In this document: one piece after another, positions 15,501 through 17,496 of the stretch
Numbering within the stretch: the stretch's first letter is position 1
Layout of the letters: every line of letters begins with the position of its first letter
Assembly (NCBI GenBank): GCA_947624365.1
Contig: CANQJY010000013.1
Coordinates: forward strand, 1-17,496
DNA from: an uncultured Clostridia bacterium
Lineage (GTDB): Bacteria > Bacillota > Clostridia > TANB77 > CAG-508
Reading direction: 5' to 3'
DNA length: 17,496 bases
Program-made: the position numbers and the translations under genes
The notes under the pieces: generated by a model
The model's database searches: none
What the model was told of the DNA's origin: nothing
What the model saw: only the letters and a program-made list of their open reading frames with translations

Positions 15501-17496
15501 ACAATAGATAAAGCTGATGGAACAGGTACATATTATTTACATGTAAAAGCTGATTTATCTGATATCGCAGACAATCATAGCTCTCCATGGGAATATGGAT
15601 CATTTGTATTAGACCATTCAGGACCAGAAATTAAAATTACAACAAATGATATATCAACATGGAAAAAGAGCCATACTGCAAAAGTAGATGTTTCTGATGT
15701 GCCATCTGGAATAGAAAATAATAGTTTAAAATATGTATGGAACCACATAAATTCAACTGAAAAACAACCTGATGATACTGCTTTTACAGAGGGTTATACG
15801 AATAGTGGTAATATAACAAATGCCGAAACAATAGATTTTACAGGAAACAATTGGTATTTATGGGTTATTGCAAAAGATAAATTAGGAAATACGACTAAGA
15901 AATGTGCAGGACCATTCTATTTAGATAATACAGCTCCAGGAGATCAAGTTCCTACTGTATCTGCAACGAGTAGAGCTGTTACAGTAACTTTCAACCAACT
16001 TGATGATCATTCTGGAATTAATGTAACTACAAGAGAATATGCATATAAAAAGGAGCGAGATAAAACTTGGAATGCTTGGACTGGTACGGGCAAATCATCA
16101 AATGTATTTGATAATTTGGAAGACAATGTATCATACCAATTCAAAACAAGAGCAAAAGATATTCTTGGAAATGGATACACAGAATCAAAGGTTGCTACAA
16201 TATCAACACTAGAAATTAAAGCACCAAAAATCACATTAATGGACACAGACTGGTCATTTGAATCTAGAACCGTTAAAATTGAATATCCTGCTACACAAGG
16301 TGCGACACTTACGAAAAAATATAAGATAGACCCACCTAGTGGAAGTGGTACAGAGCAAACTACTAATGATACAACAATAAATGTAGAAGTATCAGTAAAA
16401 GGTTCAGTAGTGTCTGCATGGCAAACAGATGGAGTAAATACTGTTAATGCTTCTTCATTAACAGTAACTAATATAGATATTGTAAGACCAACGGTAACAA
16501 GCGCAACTGTATCAACTGCTTGGTCAAATGCAAGTAAGACAATTCATGTTAAGGCAACTGATGACGGCGGTAGTAAATTAGCTGGTTGGGCTATTACAGG
16601 AGATAAGACTAAACCATCAAGCTTTACACCATTCAACACACAGGAAAATTCTATAGAATGGGATACGCCTGCTAAGCCTTTAGGAAATTATTATGCTTGG
16701 GTGCAAGATGTTGCAGGTAATGTCTCAGATGCGTATGGACCAATTAAAGTAGAAAATATTGAAATTGTGCTACCATCAATAGAAATTATACAAGATAATA
16801 CAGAGTATAAACAATCACATACCGCAACAGTTAAGATTAGTGATAGTGGTGGATCAAATTTAAAACAATCAAATTATACAATTAAGTATATATGGGATCA
16901 AACTTCAACTGAACCTACTAGTTCTAGTTGGAATAATGCTTCAACAATCACTATTTCAGCATCAGATGGAGTAGCAAGTGCTCAAAATACAATACCAAAG
17001 AATAAAGAAACAGGAATTTATTATTTACATGTTCAAGGACAAGCAATTACTGACAGAGCAGGAAATAGTAGTAATCCAACCGCAACAAAAGACTTTAAAT
17101 TTGACAATACAGCACCAGTTACTCAATTTACACCTGATGGGGGTACAAATTATAAAAAGTCATATACAACAACAGTAAATGTAAAAGATAATCATGTAGG
17201 AACTTTAGGAACATTGAAATATTGTTGGACTTCTGATGCTAATCAGCCAGCGGATACGGCGTTTAATCAAACGTTTACTTGCGATGGTTCTGGTAATCAC
17301 CAAATAACTACTACTCCAAATGATAATGGCGGAAAATATTTATGGATATGGGCAACTGATATTTTAGGAAATTCAACTAAAACACATTCAAACATATTTA
17401 ACCTAGATAATATTGCGCCAAATGTAGATTTTGCGCCATCCAGCGGTACTTCATGGTCAAAAAGCAAAACGGTTACAGTAACAGTAACAGATGAAA
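12579..17496 (+). CDS. Giant prepilin-like Ig-repeat surface protein, start interrupted by in-frame TGA, 3' end outside window
   Basis: From 12591 to the window edge one frame is open for about 1,635 codons, which cannot be chance. It begins (M K S stop) K E R T, then AIAGITITTLVITIIILLLL, a type IV prepilin-like hydrophobic segment, then LSGDNGLVNRAIEAKD, a pattern common in clostridial pseudopilin-like proteins. The usual Glu at +5 after the processing Gly is absent. A stalk (about 12720-12960) leads into at least 14 Ig-like or fibronectin-like domains of 85-115 residues, most with an aromatic-rich YYLWVKAKD..GN strand and linked by ENID or LDNTAP. It is probably exported and adhesive, but no binding target can be named. 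The TGA at 12588-12590 blocks the natural frame, and no ATG, GTG or TTG follows before ATG 12672 inside the membrane segment. A one-base indel between TTG 12587 and 12600 would also restore reading. No cell-wall sorting signal is in the window. Confidence 0.8.
12960..13859 (+). other. Three divergent Ig-like domains ahead of the ordered array
   Basis: Translated in the frame of the giant protein, this part holds three domains that do not match the later A-E types closely. The first (about 12960-13267) has FEITKYEMDG and VPGPEGTYTVEVTGSKDG. The second (about 13268-13600) has YYYAWTNDGE and EAGTYYLWIKVDD. The third (about 13601-13859) has RIDLTPNHTTVTNQDVVVS and ATAKDIAGN. All are predicted beta-sandwiches by their strand pattern. 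Domain limits are estimates. Confidence 0.55.
13860..15626 (+). repeat. First super-repeat of the Ig array (A-B-C-D-D'-E)
   Basis: Protein-level repeat inside the giant gene. Approximate domain limits: A 13860-14162 (ends FFMDNTLP), B 14163-14435 (fibronectin-like, VVTFNQTDNHADI, TRVKDKAGNGYQES, STSTIDI), C 14436-14705 (WTNGNVEVTIKYP, ends ENIDKTPP), D 14706-15014 (YYFYVKDGARNVT, NIDLDRP), D' 15015-15299 (YYAWVKDAAQNIS, ENIDKLAP), E 15300-15626 (TVTITDEGGSGF, TYYLHVKA, LDHSGP). The same order returns in the next block. Confidence 0.7.
15627..17117 (+). repeat. Second super-repeat of the Ig array (A-B-C-D-E), followed by a third A
   Basis: Approximate limits: A 15627-15938 (WYLWVIAKDKLGNT, YLDNTAP), B 15939-16217 (VTVTFNQLDDHSGI, TRAKDILGNGYTES, ISTLEI), C 16218-16490 (VKIEYPATQGA, TNIDIVRP), D 16491-16775 (YYAWVQDVAGNVS, ENIEIVLP), E 16776-17117 (TVKISDSGGSNL, IYYLHVQG, FDNTAP). 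A third A domain (17118-17420, YLWIWATDILGNST, LDNIAP) and the start of another domain (17421-17496) follow. The period is about 497 residues, against about 589 in the first block, the difference being one D domain. Confidence 0.7.

Noticed and set aside
13252..16246. Several minus-strand open frames of 60-80 codons opposite the giant gene
   Set aside because: They are out-of-frame shadows of a long, clearly coding frame on the other strand, with no ribosome binding sites or recognisable products.

Overview
The window looks like a chromosomal segment of a low-GC, endospore-forming member of the Clostridia, probably an uncultured or gut-type lineage. Three things point there: the strong preference for A-ending codons (AGA, AAA, GAA, TTA), the spoIIP gene, and a very long protein whose N-terminus has the prepilin-like GITxxxLVITI pattern. 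The lineage is an inference; no rRNA or species marker is present.

Layout. Positions 1-10722 read rightward: the last codons of rpsO, a hairpin, pnp (PNPase), a Zn-dependent phospholipase C-like protein, queA and tgt (queuosine tRNA modification), a membrane-anchored WG-repeat protein, spoIIP (sporulation peptidoglycan hydrolase), dxs (isoprenoid synthesis) and a ylmH-like S4 RNA-binding protein. Positions 10768-12423 read leftward as a tight operon tsaE-tsaB-rimI (t6A modification and N-terminal acetylation). From about 12579 to the end of the window a single reading frame of more than 1,600 codons runs rightward. It encodes a prepilin-like N-terminus followed by a long array of Ig-like/fibronectin-like domains, and is cut by the window edge. 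It shares a short intergenic region with tsaE that carries two divergent, near-consensus sigma-A promoters.

Two features stand out. First, four copies of a modular palindromic repeat (GTCC-N5/6-GGAC units around a GGGACGGTCC-T6-GGAC core) lie directly after the stop codons of pnp, spoIIP, dxs and ylmH. Two copies are perfect 49-bp and 45-bp inverted repeats with 6-nt loops. The number and sequence of units differ between copies, but in these two the arms match base for base. One copy encodes the last 16 residues and the stop codon of rimI. Second, the giant Ig-repeat gene is open throughout except for an in-frame TGA at its fourth codon. A doubled Shine-Dalgarno sequence there serves two alternative starts in different frames. 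The domain array has a higher-order order A-B-C-D-D'-E-A-B-C-D-E-A.

The remaining genes are ordinary housekeeping functions: RNA turnover, tRNA modification, translation quality control, isoprenoid precursors and sporulation.
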